64,000 bases of DNA, taken from the NCBI RefSeq assembly GCF_000378825.1, contig NZ_KB900388.1:681947-745946 (forward strand), in the 5' to 3' direction. Each line of letters begins with the position of its first letter. Position 1 is the first letter of the stretch. A program made the translations under genes and the position numbers. Positions 62,064 to 64,000 of the stretch are shown piece by piece. This DNA is from Salinispora vitiensis (GTDB lineage: Bacteria; Actinomycetota; Actinomycetes; Mycobacteriales; Micromonosporaceae). Under the pieces are notes generated by a model, which made no database searches, was not told the origin of the DNA, and worked only from the letters and a program-made list of their open reading frames with translations.

Positions 62064-62179
62064 AGGGGATCCTACCGGGTTCGCGGTGCGGCGCCCGGCC
62101 GACGTTCCTCCGCCGTGCTCGGCGGGGCAGCGCCGGATCGAAGATCGACGGCGATGGGCGGCGCGGCTAGGATCGGCAC

Positions 62180-63061
62180 ATGGCGGGGCCGGGCGATCGG
62201 GCGGACGGTCGGGGAAGTCTGCTCGCAATCAGTGATCTGCACGTGCGGCACGCGGAGAACCGGACGGTCGTTGAGCAGCTCCGCCCGGAGTCGCCAGCGG
62301 ACTGGCTGCTGGTCGCCGGCGACGTGGGAGACACGGTCGCGCAGGTCGAATGGGCGCTGCGGCTGCTGGCTGCCCGGTTCGCGAAGGTGCTCTGGTCGCC
62401 CGGCAACCACGAGCTGTGGAGCCTGCCAGCCGACCCGGTGCCCCTGCGCGGCGCCGCCCGCTACGCCCACCTGGTCGAGCTCTGCCGGGAGCTCGGCGTC
62501 GTCACACCGGAGGACCCGTACCCGGTGTGGGAGGGGCCCGGCGGCCCGGTCACCGTGGCACCGCTGTTCCTGCTCTACGACTACAGCTGGCGTCCCGAGG
62601 GCCTCGACACGTCGCAGGCGGCGCTCGCCGAGGCGTACCGGACCGGGATCGTCTGCACCGACGAGTACCTGCTGCACCCCGACCCGTACGAGAGCCGGTC
62701 GGCCTGGTGCGCCGCCCGGGTCGCCGGGACGGCCCGGCGGCTGGCGGAGCGGGACCCGGCGCTGCCGACGGTCCTGGTGAACCACTGGCCGCTGCGTCGT
62801 GAGCCCACCCGCATTCTCCGCTATCCGATCTTCGCGCAGTGGTGCGGCACCGAGGCGACGGCCGACTGGCATCGGCGTTTCGACGCCGTCGCGGTGGTCT
62901 ACGGCCACCTCCACATCCCGCGCACCACCTGGTACGACGGGGTGCGCTTCGAGGAGGTGTCGGTGGGCTACCCCCGGGAGTGGCGGCGCCGGGGCGGGCC
63001 GCCGGGGCAGCCGCGCCGGATCCTGCCGGCGCCGGCGGGGTCGCCACCGACCGCCTGGTAG
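62180..63061 (+). CDS. calcineurin-like metallophosphoesterase
   Basis: This 293-residue protein has the full dinuclear-metal motif set: D-x-H in ISDLHVRH (near 18-24), GDVGD, GNHE (SPGNHELWS), H in VNHWPL, and GHLH in VYGHLHIPR. There is no signal peptide or membrane segment, so it is cytoplasmic. In Streptomyces and Micromonospora such genes often sit near cell-wall or phosphopantetheine genes, but the substrate is not evident. Leaderless start: TAGGAT at 62168-62173, six bases before the ATG, in a promoter region divergent from the glyA riboswitch. Confidence 0.9.
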   Translation: MAGPGDRADGRGSLLAISDLHVRHAENRTVVEQLRPESPADWLLVAGDVGDTVAQVEWALRLLAARFAKVLWSPGNHELWSLPADPVPLRGAARYAHLVELCRELGVVTPEDPYPVWEGPGGPVTVAPLFLLYDYSWRPEGLDTSQAALAEAYRTGIVCTDEYLLHPDPYESRSAWCAARVAGTARRLAERDPALPTVLVNHWPLRREPTRILRYPIFAQWCGTEATADWHRRFDAVAVVYGHLHIPRTTWYDGVRFEEVSVGYPREWRRRGGPPGQPRRILPAPAGSPPTAW

Positions 63062-63151
63062 CCCGTTCCTTCGCCGGGGTTGTCGGATCCGTGCGGCTGG
63101 CGATGCGCGTCCGACCCGAGGTGCGCGTCGGATCACGGCTACGGTGTGGAC

Positions 63152-64000
63152 GTGGCGACGCCGGCCGAGCAGATCCGGGTGGGACGGCGGCTGGTCCGCG
63201 TCTCCAACCCGGACAAGCCCTACTTCTCCGAGTTGGGGCTGACCAAAATCGATGTGGTGCGTTACTTCCTGGCGGTCGGCGAGGGCATCCTGCGCGCCCT
63301 TCGGGACCGGCCGACGATGCTCGAACGGTGGCCGCGCGGCGTCTTCGCCGGTGCCAAGATCGCGACGCGGGCGGACAACCGCGGGGACGCCTTCTTCCAG
63401 AAGCGGCTGCCGGCGGGCGCTCCCGACTGGGTTCGCACCGTGCACCTGACGTTCCCGAGCGGTCGGAGCGCGGACGAGCTCGCGCCGAGTGAGCTGGCCG
63501 TGGTGGCCTGGGCGGTCAACCTCGGCACGCTCCGGTTCCACCCGTGGCCGGTGTCCCGACCTGATGTCGAGCGACCGGACCAGCTCCGCATCGACCTGGA
63601 TCCGCTACCCGGGGTCGGGTTCGACCAGGTGGTACCGGTGGCGCACGAGGTCCGCGCATTCCTCGACGAGCTCGGCCTGGTTGGCTACCCGAAGACCACC
63701 GGGGGACGAGGGTTGCACGTCTACCTCACCATCGAGCCACGGTGGGGCTTCGGTGACTGCCGCCGGGCGGTGCTGGCGTTGGGTCGGGAGATCCAGCGCC
63801 GTCGGCCCGACCTGGTCACCACCACCTGGTGGCGGGAACAACGGGATCGGCCGGTCTTCGTCGACTACAACCAGATGGCCCGGGACCACACGATGGCCTC
63901 GGCGTACTCGATCCGGCCCACCCCGGCGGCGCTGGTCTCCGCCCCGGTGGCCTGGACTGAGCTGGACGATGCCCAGCCGGAGGACTTCGACATCACCACG
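63152..64000 (+). CDS. LigD-type DNA polymerase/primase domain protein (partial)
   Basis: The reading frame from GTG 63152 is open to the window edge (283 codons; the 3' end is missing). It matches the archaeo-eukaryotic primase-like polymerase domain of LigD: SNPDKPYFSELGLTKIDVVRYF, RWPRGV, FFQKRLPAGAPDWVRT, the catalytic DLDP (LRIDLDPLPGVGFD), KTTGGRGLHVYL and FVDYNQMARDHTMASAYS (all near-canonical). Such enzymes fill gaps in non-homologous end joining, usually with Ku and a ligase. Leaderless start: TACGGT six bases before the GTG. The missing part would show whether a ligase domain follows. Confidence 0.9.
   Translation, partial: MATPAEQIRVGRRLVRVSNPDKPYFSELGLTKIDVVRYFLAVGEGILRALRDRPTMLERWPRGVFAGAKIATRADNRGDAFFQKRLPAGAPDWVRTVHLTFPSGRSADELAPSELAVVAWAVNLGTLRFHPWPVSRPDVERPDQLRIDLDPLPGVGFDQVVPVAHEVRAFLDELGLVGYPKTTGGRGLHVYLTIEPRWGFGDCRRAVLALGREIQRRRPDLVTTTWWREQRDRPVFVDYNQMARDHTMASAYSIRPTPAALVSAPVAWTELDDAQPEDFDITT

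Overview
The window reads as chromosomal DNA of a high-GC filamentous actinobacterium, most likely Micromonosporaceae (Micromonospora/Salinispora type). This is inferred from very high GC with strong third-position bias, many GTG/TTG starts, and families typical of that group: DUF397 plus XRE/DUF5753 pairs, SARP and PucR regulators, CstR, LigD-type polymerase and F420-type oxidoreductases. About 64 coding regions are supported. I see no tRNA, rRNA, transposase, integrase or CRISPR array.

Layout. 1-7.7 kb: a partial gene, a small membrane protein, a MacB-like ABC exporter, a secreted beta-lactamase-fold protein, a GNAT, a secreted sphingomyelinase and an SDR. 7.7-14.4 kb: an ABC-2 exporter (permease-ATPase-permease) facing a LuxR/histidine-kinase pair. 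It is bracketed by two imperfect ~90-bp copies of the 3' end of an AlkD-like gene and carries a second, truncated kinase. 14.6-20.6 kb: an ArsR/AHSA1 operon with a strong promoter, VOC proteins, DUF2277, an F420-type/hemerythrin fusion, an ECF sigma factor with a membrane partner and a questin-oxidase-like protein. 20.8-25.3 kb: a secreted GDPD with a carbohydrate-binding module, then furA-katG.

25.5-43.4 kb is the accessory core. It holds an FAD hydroxylase, a TylF-like methyltransferase, AraC and SARP regulators, a frameshifted quinone oxidoreductase behind a MerR-type promoter, a two-component system and a SnoaL-like protein. It also holds a carnitine/choline acyltransferase next to a BesD/HalD-like Fe(II)/2OG oxygenase, an ABC-F protein and an MFS exporter, each of these two beside a TetR gene, and a SUMF1-domain protein. 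No PKS, NRPS or terpene core enzyme is present. The oxygenase-acyltransferase pair is the best candidate here for an undescribed pathway.

43.5-64 kb is more conserved: a cold-shock-domain protein, an unknown 377-aa protein, an MFS exporter and two secreted membrane-anchored proteins (one VWA). A DesA3-type desaturase follows with its ferredoxin reductase and a PucR regulator, then fadD under a TetR-type operator. A persulfide-detoxification operon (persulfide dioxygenase/rhodanese plus TauE-like permease) sits beside a CstR-like repressor with two identical palindromic operators. The end holds a GGDEF protein, a DUF397/XRE pair, DedA, glyA preceded by a clear ZTP (pfl) riboswitch, a metallophosphoesterase and the start of a LigD polymerase-domain gene cut by the window edge.

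Many genes have a TANNNT -10 box only 6-8 nt before the start codon, which indicates leaderless transcripts and was used to choose several starts.
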